NCBI RefSeq assembly: GCF_000478275.1
Contig: NZ_ASJB01000030.1
Coordinates: 62,001-126,000, forward strand
Length of the DNA: 64,000 nucleotides
Direction: 5' to 3'
From: Amycolatopsis orientalis DSM 40040 = KCTC 9412
Lineage (GTDB): Bacteria > Actinomycetota > Actinomycetes > Mycobacteriales > Pseudonocardiaceae
Shown here piece after piece: positions 36,304 through 44,471 of this stretch (the stretch's first letter is position 1; each line of letters begins with the position of its first letter). A program made the translations under genes and the position numbers. The notes under the pieces were generated by a model. The model searched no databases. It had not been told where the DNA came from and was given only the letters and a program-made list of their open reading frames with translations.

Positions 36304-36870
36304 GTGAACCCGATCGTTGCGCAGGTGTTGACCATCGCCGGTGTCTTGCTCGGCTCGGCCGCCACGTTCGTCGTCACCTCCCTGACCGAGCGAGCCCGTT
36401 GGCGGCGAACACAATCTGCCCGGTGGGACGACAAGCGTCTGCTCGCGTATTCGGAGTACGCCAACGCGGTCAAGCACATGGTCCGGCTGTGCCGTCGGAT
36501 CGCGGAGACCCAAAAGCTGCTGCCCACAGGTCAGCCCATCGACCTCGACTCCGCGTTCGCCGACCTCGCCGAGGGGGAGACCGAACGAGCCGCACGATGG
36601 GAGACCGTCCTGCTCCTCGGCGAGCCGGCGACGATCTCCGCCGCACGAGCATGGAGCGAGCAGGTGTGGCAACTGGAGTACATCCTGCGCGAGGAGCACC
36701 CCGACGCGGCCGCGTTCACGAACGCCTACCGGAATGCCATGCGACTACGCAACGAGTTCTATGCCCGCGCCCGCGCAGACCTCGACATCACCAGCGGCCC
36801 GCTCCCCGAAATCACGTGGAAATCCCTCCAACCCCCGCCATCATCGCCTGATCACCCCACCACACCGTGA
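36304..36870 (+). CDS. Unknown single-span membrane protein, 188 aa
   Basis: GTG 36304 with no clear ribosome site, so possibly leaderless. One N-terminal span (IVAQVLTIAGVLLGSAATFVV) is followed by a cytosolic helical domain (RWDDKRLLAYSEYANAVKHMVRLCRRIA, ARAWSEQVWQLEYILREEHPDAAAF). The same layout (N-terminal helix, then a region with the Trp-Asp and Tyr-x-x-Tyr pattern) occurs in many unnamed actinomycete proteins, and also in the unknown gene at 42743. No enzymatic motif. Confidence 0.6.
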   Translation: MNPIVAQVLTIAGVLLGSAATFVVTSLTERARWRRTQSARWDDKRLLAYSEYANAVKHMVRLCRRIAETQKLLPTGQPIDLDSAFADLAEGETERAARWETVLLLGEPATISAARAWSEQVWQLEYILREEHPDAAAFTNAYRNAMRLRNEFYARARADLDITSGPLPEITWKSLQPPPSSPDHPTTP

Positions 36871-36881
36871 CGACCGATCAG

Positions 36882-36896
36882 CGGCATGAGCGAGAA
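36882..36896 (+). repeat. Dispersed short repeat, copy 2
   Basis: CGGCATGAGCGAGAA, eleven of the first twelve bases as in the consensus CGGCATGAGSGTGCG. It lies in the gap between the genes at 36304 and 36944. Confidence 0.5.
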
Positions 36897-36943
36897 TTGC
36901 CCACCGGTGTTCAACGGGGCCGACCCGGCAGGAAGAGCTGTTC

Positions 36944-37426
36944 ATGTCTGTTCGCTTGAGCGCGGTCATCAAGGCGCCGAACGGATACCTGCTCGCCGTA
37001 CGGCAAGACTTGCCTGACGGCACCCATCGACATCTCCTGCCGGGCCGCGGGGTCGACGACACCGAGGGGCCGTTCGAGGACGCATTGCGGCGTGCCCTCC
37101 GCGAGCAGGCGAACCTCAATACGACCATTGGGGCGCTCATCAGTATCGACAAGACCGGCGTTGACGACGAATACGTGTTCATCGCGCACATCGACGGGGA
37201 CAACTCGGTTTCGGGGGACTTCACTGAGCAGCTCCCTCCAGCACCGGGCGGGTGTTCCTGGAACTGCATCGAGCTCACCCCCGCCGCCGTTCACGACGCC
37301 AACTTCACGCCCAAAGGGGTCAGATACCTTCTCGCCGGCCACCTGCGACACGGCCAGAAGCCGTGGGCGCTGGCCGATATCCGATCACGACCGCCTGCCA
37401 CTCGCCGCCACCATAAGGCGCGCTGA
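36944..37426 (+). CDS. Nudix-fold protein with degenerate Nudix box
   Basis: ATG 36944 with GGAAGAG upstream; 160 aa. LSAVIKAPNGYLLAVRQ, then LLPGRGVDD and FEDALRRALREQANL show the Nudix fold in the right order, with a C-terminal sheet (DEYVFIAHIDGD, CSWNCIELTP). The Nudix box is eroded: the expected R-E is R-A, the E-E metal pair is E-Q, and the following Gly is Asn. Only the first Glu of the box is kept. Pyrophosphohydrolase activity is therefore doubtful; it may bind a nucleotide or be decaying. Confidence 0.65.
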   Translation: MSVRLSAVIKAPNGYLLAVRQDLPDGTHRHLLPGRGVDDTEGPFEDALRRALREQANLNTTIGALISIDKTGVDDEYVFIAHIDGDNSVSGDFTEQLPPAPGGCSWNCIELTPAAVHDANFTPKGVRYLLAGHLRHGQKPWALADIRSRPPATRRHHKAR

Positions 37427-37611
37427 GCCGTGCGAGTCCCCGTGTCCACCGGCACAGGCGGGCTCGGCAGCGTCGGGACCACGCCCGCCCCGCGACATGA
37501 AGGGTTGTTTACGGACGGTGATCGGGCGTGTAACACGGATGCGGCGCCAAGCGACAGTTCACCAAGCCGAGGTCGCGGCGGGTCGGCCCGAAATCGATGT
37601 GGGGGCAACCG

Positions 37612-37965
37612 GTGACCGAGCTCGTCAATGTGGGTACGGACGAGGACCCGGTGCTGGATGTCGTTTTCGTGCACGGCCTCGACGGCGACCCCCATAAGAG
37701 CTGGCTGGGCGACTCGATGCCGATCCAGGACCGTGCGATCAACTTGCTGGCTGAACTGCAGGGTCACGGGATCGGGCAGCGTCCGCTGTGTTTTGTCACC
37801 CACAGCATGGGCGGCTTGGTGGTCAAGGAGATGCTGCTGCACGCGGCCGACGGTCGCGCCGACTACACCACACCCCAGGACGGCCACCGCGACTTCGACC
37901 TCTACCAACACCCCGCCCGCCTCGCCGCGCACGAGGTAGAGAACCGGCTCTCGGCCACCGGATGA
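37612..37965 (+). pseudogene. Alpha/beta-hydrolase (SERAC1-like) with internal deletion and truncation
   Basis: The frame contains LDVVFVHGLDGDPHKSWLGD (the HG oxyanion loop), then jumps straight to MPIQDRAINLLAELQ and CFVTHSMGGLVVKEMLL, the G-x-S-x-G nucleophile elbow. In related proteins some 50-60 residues separate these blocks, and a further 150 or more residues with the Asp and His of the triad follow. Here the frame ends soon after the elbow. So the middle and the C-terminus are missing and it cannot form the catalytic triad. GTG 37612 or ATG 37597 would be the start. Confidence 0.55.
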
Positions 37966-38074
37966 CCGTCAAAATCCGCCCCTGACAGGAACCCGCTCGC
38001 CTGATCATCTCCGTTTGGCGGACAGGCAGTGTTCCGTCGTACTGTGATCATCCGTCCGACTGACATGAGGAGAG

Positions 38075-38350
38075 ATGATGTTCTGGACCATCCTGGGCTG
38101 GATCCTGTTCGGTCTGATCGCCGGATTCCTGGCCAGAGCCCTGGTCCCCGGGAAGGACGACATCGGCCTGCTCCGGACGATCGTGCTGGGCGTTGTCGGA
38201 TCGGTCGTGGGTGGCCTGTTGTTCGGCCTGCTCACAGTCGGTATCCGCGGCTTTCAGCCTGCCGGGTGGATCGGGTCGGTCATCGGCGCGGTCATCGTCC
38301 TGGTCATCTACAACAAGGTGACTGGCCGCAAGAGCCACCGCGGCGCCTGA
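38075..38350 (+). CDS. GlsB/YeaQ/YmgE-family membrane protein
   Basis: ATG 38075 follows AGGAGAG. 91 aa with three membrane spans: ILGWILFGLIAGFLARALVPG, TIVLGVVGSVVGGLLFGLLTVG and IGSVIGAVIVLVIYNKVTG. The G-x-I-A-G and P-G-K/D patterns are those of the transglycosylase-associated (GlsB/YeaQ/YmgE) family of small stress-linked membrane proteins. Molecular function unknown. A monocistronic unit. Confidence 0.85.
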   Translation: MMFWTILGWILFGLIAGFLARALVPGKDDIGLLRTIVLGVVGSVVGGLLFGLLTVGIRGFQPAGWIGSVIGAVIVLVIYNKVTGRKSHRGA

Positions 38351-38721
38351 TTCCCCACAACGCGTCAGGATGAGATCGGAGCCGTTCTCGGCGCACGTGT
38401 CAATCACCGGTTTCACCCGCAGGCAAGCAATTCGACCCCTGACCGGCGGTAGCTCCCCCTAGACCCGGCGGAGCGCCGGCCCCGCCGGCGTGTTCTTTTC
38501 CCGTCCGATCGTCGCCGTGGGCGAGGATGGCGGTCGACTACGCATCCACCGCCCAACGTAGGAGCGCCGACGGCGACGGCAGCCACGATTGCGGCAGGTC
38601 GACTCAGCCCACAGTTGCGTCCAGAAGCCGTCCAGCCAGCAGCCAGCTCGGACGCCGTCACCGACCACACAACCTCGCCCATCACTGCGACCCACGGCCA
38701 CCGGTATCTCTCAGCTTCAGG
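38351..38721. other. Intergenic region
   Basis: 371 bp between the GlsB-type gene and the convergent gene ending at 38722. A GC-rich stretch around 38465-38490 can fold on itself and might terminate one of the two transcripts. No coding signal seen. Confidence 0.35.
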
Positions 38722-39414
38722 TCAAGCGGTGTCGGCGTGTGCCTCGAGGTTTCCGGCTGAGGGTTCGGTCGGTGTCGGGAGGTCCAGTGCGCGGGCGAGG
38801 GCCGCGGTGACGGGGGCGGCGTGGCGGGGCAGGTTCTGGGCGGCCCAGTCGGCTGCCAGCGTGAGGAAGCCGGCGAGATCGTGTTCGGCTTCGGCGAGGA
38901 GGCGCCGGAGATCGGTGGCGGGCAACTCGATCACCGGACTGTCGTTCTGCTCGGCGTCGACGGTCAGCCGGACTGTCTCGCCGTGGCGTTCGGCGCGCGG
39001 AGCGGGATCGTGCCCGAACCAGGCTTGCCCGCTGCCATCGAGGACCTCGTGCCACTCGCGCCAGTCCTCCAGACCGTTGCAGCAGCCGGGCAGGAACGCC
39101 ACGCTCGTGGCGCTGTCGGTCACCCGCAGGCCGCCGGCCGCGAAGAGCATGTCGAAGGTGAGCAGGCCGTGCAAGAACGACCCCAGTGGGTCGGCGGGGC
39201 GGGATGGGCGGTTGTCGTCCTCAGGTGCGATGTCGTTGCAGCCGGCGATGCGCATCACCGCTGTCCCGACCTCCAGCGGCGTGAGTTCGCCGTTGAGCGC
39301 CAGATAGCCGAACGAATCGACCTCAGCGACCGGCCAGAGGGCGAAGCCGTCAGGCGCGTGGACCTCCAGAACGGGCTGCATCGTGATCACCCAGGGAGTG
39401 TCGCGCAACCCCAC
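38722..39414 (-). CDS. Unknown protein, 230 aa
   Basis: Starts at GTG 39414 or, equally plausible, ATG 39381 (MQPVLEVHAPDGFALWPVAEV). It reads as a soluble, mixed alpha/beta protein: FGYLALNGELTPLEVGTAVMR, FLHGLLTFDMLFAAGGLRV, LLAEAEHDLAGFLTLAADWAA. A conserved-looking Cys pair occurs in LPGCCNGLEDWREW. I recognise no family. It resembles standalone unknown genes seen widely in Streptomyces and Amycolatopsis. Confidence 0.6.
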   Translation of the reverse strand: MGLRDTPWVITMQPVLEVHAPDGFALWPVAEVDSFGYLALNGELTPLEVGTAVMRIAGCNDIAPEDDNRPSRPADPLGSFLHGLLTFDMLFAAGGLRVTDSATSVAFLPGCCNGLEDWREWHEVLDGSGQAWFGHDPAPRAERHGETVRLTVDAEQNDSPVIELPATDLRRLLAEAEHDLAGFLTLAADWAAQNLPRHAAPVTAALARALDLPTPTEPSAGNLEAHADTA

Positions 39415-39543
39415 CCGTCCTGCCTCCCGATTACGTTGTGCACCATCTTCCCTGTCATACCTGACCTGACCTCAACATGAGCGGGCTTCTGTGTGCGAGA
39501 GGAGCAGCGGAGGACCGATTCGCCGGCATGCCACCATGGGCCC

Positions 39544-39900
39544 GTGAACGTCGCATGGCCGGAACGGCGCGAGGATGTGATCTCCGCACTCGTAGTCCTT
39601 GCAGCGGAGCGTCCTGCGCTGGACGGTGCCGGCCGGGACACACGATTTCCCGATCTCACGAACGCTGTCCACTGGTTGGTGGACGACACTCCGTGGGATT
39701 TGGTGGATCCGGTCACGTCCGTTGGGACAATCCTCTGCAACGGTGACGAGGCCGACGTGATCCGCGCGGTCGTGGCCGCAGTCGTCGCCGTGTCGGATCG
39801 GCAGGGCGCTGTGGCTTCGGATGCGGCCTGGTTCGGTGACCGTGGCTGGTGTGAGGTTCGACGACTCGCTGCCGAGGCGCTGACCTGTCTAGCACCCTGA
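39544..39900 (+). CDS. Unknown protein, 118 aa (SCO4402-like)
   Basis: GTG 39544 (VNVAWPERREDVISALVVLA) opens the conserved part; the frame is open upstream but only GTG here gives the expected N-terminus. The pattern WPERREDVISAL, then TNAVHWLVDDTPWD and RAVVAAVVAVSDRQG is similar to the small SCO4402-type proteins, where a WP-x-x-R start is followed by FPD..T..VH.L.DD. Function unknown. Family assignment is from memory and only moderately sure. Confidence 0.55.
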   Translation: MNVAWPERREDVISALVVLAAERPALDGAGRDTRFPDLTNAVHWLVDDTPWDLVDPVTSVGTILCNGDEADVIRAVVAAVVAVSDRQGAVASDAAWFGDRGWCEVRRLAAEALTCLAP

Positions 39901-39950
39901 TCCCCAGAATGGGCTCCCTAGGTCACGACCCGAGGAGCGAGCACGCTCAG

Positions 39951-39960
39951 CGGCATGACA
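39951..39960 (+). repeat. Dispersed short repeat, partial copy
   Basis: CGGCATGACA preceded by CTCAG, the same first eight bases and left flank as the other copies. It lies in the 106-bp gap between convergent genes (39900 and 40007). Confidence 0.4.
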
Positions 39961-40006
39961 GGACATTCGCCGGCCGCTCGAGACTCACCGTGTGGCCAGT
40001 CAAGCG

Positions 40007-40459
40007 CTATGACGACGGTTCCACCGGGGAGACGATGCGGGCCAGCAGGTCGACGAGTTGGTCACGCTCTGCCGGTGTGAGCGCGGCGGTCAGTTCGTCG
40101 TTGGCTTCGTCGCCCAGCTTTTCGGTACGTCGCAGGCGTCGACTCCCGGCGGTCGAGATGGATATGGCGTTCTTGCGTCGGTCGGCTGGATCGGGGGTGC
40201 GGGCGATCAAACCCTCTCGATGCAGATCGTTGACGATCGCGACCATGTCCTTGGGATCGACGCGCAGGCTTCGGCCAAGATCCGCCTGGGACACCGGTCC
40301 CAGCTCGGCGACGGCGGCCAGCACCGCGTGGTGCATCATTCGCAGTCCCTCGCGAGCCAGCGCCTCTGCCACCAGTCGATGACCGCGGGCCGCAGCGCGG
40401 CCGAGGAGCCAACTCGGGAGAGAGCGAATACGGGCAGGGGCGTACGGGCCGTCGTCCAT
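40007..40459 (-). CDS. MarR-family transcriptional regulator
   Basis: ATG 40459 (a GTG sits just before it); 150 aa, typical length. Helical dimerisation parts flank a winged helix: MMHHAVLAAVAELGPVSQADLGRSL, then RVDPKDMVAIVNDLHREGLIARTP and the wing DPADRRKNAISISTAG. It is divergent from a quinone-oxidoreductase-like gene, with two 14-bp palindromes in the 81-bp gap. It most likely represses both genes until a small hydrophobic or oxidising ligand binds. Confidence 0.9.
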   Translation of the reverse strand: MDDGPYAPARIRSLPSWLLGRAAARGHRLVAEALAREGLRMMHHAVLAAVAELGPVSQADLGRSLRVDPKDMVAIVNDLHREGLIARTPDPADRRKNAISISTAGSRRLRRTEKLGDEANDELTAALTPAERDQLVDLLARIVSPVEPSS

Positions 40460-40481
40460 CACGTCAGGCTACCGAAAACCA

Positions 40482-40524
40482 TTGGGAGTACCCAACAGAA
40501 TCCGCTATCGTTGGGATTACCCAA
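40482..40524. promoter_or_regulatory. Twin operator for the MarR regulator
   Basis: Two near-identical 14-bp palindromes, TTGGGAGTACCCAA (40482-40495) and TTGGGATTACCCAA (40511-40524), spaced 29 bp centre to centre, in the divergent gap. The second lies 16 bp from the oxidoreductase ATG and the first 22 bp from the MarR ATG, so binding would block both promoters. The even spacing suggests two dimers on nearly the same helix face. Confidence 0.85.
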
Positions 40525-40540
40525 CAACCTGGAGGTAGCC

Positions 40541-41476
40541 ATGCGCCGAGTCCGCTTTTACGAGTACGGCGGTCCGGAGGTACTCCGCCTCGAACAGGCC
40601 CCGACACCCGAACCGGGGCCTGGCGAGCTCCTGGTGCGGACCGAAGCCATCGGCGTGACCTTGCCGTCGGTACGCAAAGTCCGCGGCGAAGGTGACCGCG
40701 CCCCGCTACCGGGCGTGCTCGGCGGGGAGATCGCCGGGCATATTGTCGCGGTCGGCCCGCAGGTGACCGGCTTCACGGTCGGAGACCGGGTCACGTCGCT
40801 GACCTTCACTGGCTCCTACGCCGATCTGGTCCTCGCTCCCACCCTCATGGCGAGCCGCATCCCCGACGACGCCACCTGCGTACAGGCTGTCGCGCTGGTA
40901 CGCAGCGGACACGTCGCGCTTGGCGCGCTGTCGACCGCCAATGTCACCGCGGCCGAATCCATACTCATCACCGGCGCGGCCAGCGGCGTGGGGCACCTCG
41001 CGGTCCAACTGGCGAAAATCCAAGGGATCAAGCGGGTCGTGGCAGCTGTCAGCTCACCCGGCAAGGCGGACTTCCTGTACGGCCTCGGAGCGGACGAAGT
41101 CGTCATCTACGACAGCGACCACTGGGGCGATCCCGTCGACGTGGTGCTCGACGGCGTCGGTGGCGAGTTGCTCACCCGCGCTGTCGCCGCGCTGCGGCCC
41201 GGCGGACGGCTGATCTTCTTCAACTCCGGTGGCGGCACCGTACCCGCCTTCGATCTGCTCGCCGGCTCCAAGACCATCACCGGCCTCACCATGGCCCGGT
41301 TCGCCAGCACCCAACGCGAACTCTACGACCGTCACCACGAGCAACTATGGCAACTCCACCGGACGGGACGGCTACGAGCCGTCGTACATGCCGAAGTCCC
41401 CTTGTCCAACGCAGCGTCAGCACACGAAATCATCGAGGCCCGCGCCAACTTCGGCAAAGTGGTTCTCTGCCCCTGA
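40541..41476 (+). CDS. Zinc-binding-dehydrogenase-family quinone oxidoreductase (MDR superfamily)
   Basis: ATG 40541 has GGAGG at ideal spacing. 311 aa. RRVRFYEYGGPEVLRLEQ and GPGELLVRTEAIGV form the GroES-like N-terminus, LPGVLGGEIAGHIVAVG and VGDRVTSLT follow, and the Rossmann domain has LITGAASGVGHLAVQLAKI for NADPH. DVVLDGVGGELLTRAVAALRPGGRL closes the core. No structural zinc cysteines are present, as expected for the quinone-oxidoreductase branch, which reduces quinones or enones with NADPH. Expression is probably induced through the adjacent MarR protein, e.g. under electrophile stress. Confidence 0.9.
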   Translation: MRRVRFYEYGGPEVLRLEQAPTPEPGPGELLVRTEAIGVTLPSVRKVRGEGDRAPLPGVLGGEIAGHIVAVGPQVTGFTVGDRVTSLTFTGSYADLVLAPTLMASRIPDDATCVQAVALVRSGHVALGALSTANVTAAESILITGAASGVGHLAVQLAKIQGIKRVVAAVSSPGKADFLYGLGADEVVIYDSDHWGDPVDVVLDGVGGELLTRAVAALRPGGRLIFFNSGGGTVPAFDLLAGSKTITGLTMARFASTQRELYDRHHEQLWQLHRTGRLRAVVHAEVPLSNAASAHEIIEARANFGKVVLCP

Positions 41477-41889
41477 TCTGCCGCGTTGAGAGACCTCCGC
41501 CCATCGGCATGAGCGTGCAGTTGGGCGCTGGTCAGCGGCATGAGGGTGCGTTGGACTGCCCGCTGCGCACGGCGAAGTTCCCATCAGCACTGGTTGATCT
41601 GCGTAGGGGGTCGGGAGCATCAGCCGGACGGGTAGCCACAACCTCCCCTTCCAGTAGGCGAGGTTGTGGCGGGCGCGGGTGGTCGGACCCGCAGACGATC
41701 GGTGAGCCATACGGCACGGCCGACACAGCTCGGAAAGTCATTGGTGCCGCATCCGAAACGGTCGGGCCGTGCGTCCGGGCCCATCGACGGTGAATCGGTG
41801 CTAACGACAGGAACACGACATCCAGCATCCGATCATCGGCATGAAGGAGTGCACCGGATCATGGCCGATCGGCATGACATACCATCTGG
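41477..41889. repeat. Intergenic region with four copies of the dispersed repeat
   Basis: This gap holds copies at 41505-41519 (CGGCATGAGCGTGCA), 41536-41550 (CGGCATGAGGGTGCG), 41837-41851 (CGGCATGAAGGAGTG) and 41870-41880 (CGGCATGACAT). Two are tandem, 31 bp apart. Left flanks are usually (A/G)TC(A)(T/G). Between them an inverted pair, AGGTTGTGG (about 41661) with CCACAACCT (about 41636), can form a hairpin. No gene seen. Confidence 0.5.
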
Positions 41890-42531
41890 ATGATGGCGTA
41901 CGCGGGCTCCCGGACCATGAATGTCGGAACCTGGTTGCTGCCCGAGGATGAAGGCGCGTTCGACCTGGCGTTGCACGACACGTTCCCGGACGCCGGATGG
42001 CAGTGCTCGCAGCCGGGACCGCTGGGGCTTCACCCCCTCCACCTCCACTGCTCGCTGGCAAACGCGATGGCCTGCGGCAGCCGTGGAGTTCAGGCATTTC
42101 TGCACCTGCCGATCGGCGCGAGCCTGCCATCAACCGTCACGCTCGCCGATGGCGTCCCGCTGCCGGACGGACCACCAATCGCTGCCATCATGCAACTCCT
42201 GCGCTCGACACGCCGACATGATCCCGGCGGTACGTACTGCGATCACGACGCCCGGTACCGGCACCCGGAAGGCGGCCCGTACTTTGATGCCGGCAGGCTG
42301 GCCATACGCTGGTTTGTGGACGAAGTCGGTGACTCCACCCACCAGGTCCTCCTGCGGCAAACACGTGCGGTTCGGTCGGCGCTGACAGCCACCACTCGTC
42401 CGGCCCGCATCAAAGATCAGAATGGCCGACGGCTGACTGGCTACCGCATCGGTCCGGCCGCTCAAGCCATGGTCGAAACGAGGGGCATCCTTCTCGGCCG
42501 CGCCGGACTACAACGGTTCCAGCTCGGCTGA
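41890..42531 (+). CDS. Unknown protein, 213 aa
   Basis: Start at ATG 41890, 41893 or 41917; there is no strong ribosome site, and 41917 (MNVGTWLLPEDEGAFDLAL) begins the coherent part. Mixed alpha/beta composition with FPDAGWQCSQPG, GVQAFLHLPIGA, RRHDPGGTYCDHD and FDAGRLAIRWFVDEVGDSTH. No known domain or membrane segment. The start codon is directly preceded by a repeat copy (41870-41880). Confidence 0.5.
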   Translation: MMAYAGSRTMNVGTWLLPEDEGAFDLALHDTFPDAGWQCSQPGPLGLHPLHLHCSLANAMACGSRGVQAFLHLPIGASLPSTVTLADGVPLPDGPPIAAIMQLLRSTRRHDPGGTYCDHDARYRHPEGGPYFDAGRLAIRWFVDEVGDSTHQVLLRQTRAVRSALTATTRPARIKDQNGRRLTGYRIGPAAQAMVETRGILLGRAGLQRFQLG

Positions 42532-42568
42532 ACTGCTGCGATCTCGGCGTCCGGCAACGCACTCAACT

Positions 42569-42583
42569 CGGCATAAGCGTGCG
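42569..42583 (+). repeat. Dispersed short repeat, variant copy
   Basis: CGGCATAAGCGTGCG, one base different from the full form, 38 bp after the stop of the gene ending at 42531. Confidence 0.5.
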
Positions 42584-42683
42584 CTTCCGCTGATTTGATG
42601 AGAGGAAACAGCTCCGATCAAGCTGTCCCGCCGTCGTTGCCCTGACGGCTCGCGTCCACCTGCCGACTTTAACGTCCTCTCAT

Positions 42684-42698
42684 CGGCATGAGGGGATG
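42684..42698 (+). repeat. Dispersed short repeat, variant copy
   Basis: CGGCATGAGGGGATG with left flank CAT, in the 211-bp gap before the convergent gene at 42743. Nothing else seen in this gap. Confidence 0.45.
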
Positions 42699-42742
42699 TT
42701 CACGACGCGAGGGCACCGGGAGTTGCCTTCGTGTGACCGTGT

Positions 42743-43384
42743 TCAGAACTCAGGAGGTCCCGCCTCGGGTAAAGCCTTCACTGGACAGACGCCGCACACG
42801 CATGAGTTGACGCGTGGCCGGTCCGCGGGGCGCAGCCGACGTGGTCGCCACGGCCGCCGCCGGGGAGACAGACCACAGCTGACCAGAAAGGCTCGATCAT
42901 CGGGCTGGAGGTCGGTGTAGTAGCTGACGCCGAAGTGCATGGCCAGGTCCTTCTTCAGCTGGGTTCGCAAGAGGGATATCTGGCGGATGATCGCGCAGCC
43001 GCGGCGGCGTTCGGCGTCGGCCGGGGGCAACGCGGCGAGTTGCGCGGCCAGTACGGCCGGCTTCATCTCGCCGAACGGGCAGATGAGATTGCTGTGGACG
43101 CCTACGAACAGATCGCGAGCCGCGGACGAGGTGAGGATGCCGTCACCGTCGTCGAAGTACCACTTGCTCATGTCGTCGTGGAGCTTCGTCAGCTCTGCGG
43201 GCTCCAACGGAGTAGCGCGGAACGGGGCCGCGGGCGCGGTCAGCGCCCAGAGTCGCACGTACGCCTCGACCTGACGTTCAGCGAGTTTGAGCCGGATCTG
43301 CCGCCGATAGTTGTGTGCGAACCAGAGCCCGACCAGCCCCAGCAGCACGGTTCCGGCCGCCTGAACCCACGTCGTGATCACCAT
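42743..43384 (-). CDS. Unknown single-span membrane protein, 213 aa
   Basis: ATG 43384. N-terminal span TWVQAAGTVLLGLVGLWFAHNY with a basic stop (RRQIRLKLAERQVE), then a soluble helical domain (EAYVRLWALTA, LHDDMSKWYFDDGDGILT, RDLFVGVHSN, IIRQISLLRTQLKKDLAMHFG). The topology parallels the gene at 36304. From about residue 172 the composition turns Arg/Pro-rich (SPRRRPWRPRRLRP), which suggests that the natural stop was lost and the end is frame-shifted or read-through sequence. Confidence 0.55.
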   Translation of the reverse strand: MVITTWVQAAGTVLLGLVGLWFAHNYRRQIRLKLAERQVEAYVRLWALTAPAAPFRATPLEPAELTKLHDDMSKWYFDDGDGILTSSAARDLFVGVHSNLICPFGEMKPAVLAAQLAALPPADAERRRGCAIIRQISLLRTQLKKDLAMHFGVSYYTDLQPDDRAFLVSCGLSPRRRPWRPRRLRPADRPRVNSCVCGVCPVKALPEAGPPEF

Positions 43385-43559
43385 GTCGAGTCAACTCCCA
43401 GCGGTCAACGACCGCGTCGATCACCAGGCCCTCTGCGGCAGTGGCTACCAGTGTGAGGTGTGGCAGGCTCCAGAAAGTCTTGCGCGGCAAGGAAATTGCA
43501 GGGTTGGGACCGTAGTTGGCAGACAGTCGCGGCAACTCCACTCGAGTGATTCCGCGTTG

Positions 43560-44162
43560 CTAACGCACGCGTCGTTCGTGCGAGGGTGGCTCCTCGATGC
43601 CCTTGACCTGCCTCCAGCCGCGCCCGAACACGAACCCCCTGCGGAGCAGACGCCTGCGCTGTTCGCGGGGCGCCAGTGCGGGAATGTAGGACTGGCTCAG
43701 CTCGTCCTCGTCCTCGCCGTCGCCGAACTTCCAGGCTTCGGCATAGAGTTGACCGTGGTGGTTCCGCCAGCCGCTGTACCTGACGGGTCTGCGCAGGATG
43801 GTCTCGAACCAGGCCGCGCATTCGACGGCCACCTCTTCGGGGGTACCGCCGACGTCGAGCGCGATCGGAGTCGGCTCGTCCGGGAGTTCATGCAGGCAGC
43901 TGTGCAGCAGGTCGCCTTGCGCGTGTTGGTCCCGGTAGTGGACGCCGAACTCGCCCAGACCGATGCGTCGGTCGGGATCACTGAGCGACACAGCGGCGAT
44001 CAAACACGGATGCTCCTCCTCGTCCCGAATCGCCCAACTCGCGGCGTAGCCGACGTCCCACCGGGCGGCCGCCTGCTGAAGTCCGCCAAGGAACAGCTGC
44101 TCGTCCTGACCGAGCTCGTCGGAACACTCGTCGAGCTGGAACCATCGGCGCCACGTCGTCAT
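43560..44162 (-). CDS. Unknown acidic protein, 200 aa
   Basis: ATG 44162 (MTTWRRWFQLDECSDELGQ). A soluble protein with CLIAAVSLSDPDRRIGLGEFG, VAVECAAWFETILRRPVRY and the acidic segment FGDGEDEDELSQSYIP. Related unnamed genes are common in Actinobacteria. I assign no function. The minus frame is open for another 88 codons upstream, but those residues are Pro/Arg-rich and unlike coding sequence. Confidence 0.6.
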   Translation of the reverse strand: MTTWRRWFQLDECSDELGQDEQLFLGGLQQAAARWDVGYAASWAIRDEEEHPCLIAAVSLSDPDRRIGLGEFGVHYRDQHAQGDLLHSCLHELPDEPTPIALDVGGTPEEVAVECAAWFETILRRPVRYSGWRNHHGQLYAEAWKFGDGEDEDELSQSYIPALAPREQRRRLLRRGFVFGRGWRQVKGIEEPPSHERRVR

Positions 44163-44359
44163 GATGGCGATGTTAGGCGCATCTGTAGCGGCGATTCCCT
44201 CAGATCGCGTCGATCGACAACAAGTCGACGCACACTGTGGTTCTGCTGGCCTGGGTGGGCTACTGGGATGTGATCTGGGAATCTCCCCGATAACTGAGGT
44301 GGCCTGCCGACGGCGGCACACGACAAGGCGGACGGGATTCTCATCTTGTGCTGAGAAAG

Positions 44360-44393
44360 CTTGCCCCACCGGTGTGGCCACCGGTGGGGCAAG
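44360..44393. terminator. Strong hairpin terminator downstream of the LPMO gene
   Basis: A perfect 15-bp stem, CTTGCCCCACCGGTG (44360-44374) with CACCGGTGGGGCAAG (44379-44393), and a 4-nt loop. On the minus strand it lies 79 bp past the LPMO stop and is followed by CTTTCTC. It can also shield the gene at 43560 from read-through, being between the two. Confidence 0.8.
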
Positions 44394-44471
44394 GTCTGGG
44401 TACGTCGCGAGCGGACCGCACAACATCCGCCGCCAAGCCCGTACGATCTCCGGCCGACCGGGTCGTGGAGA

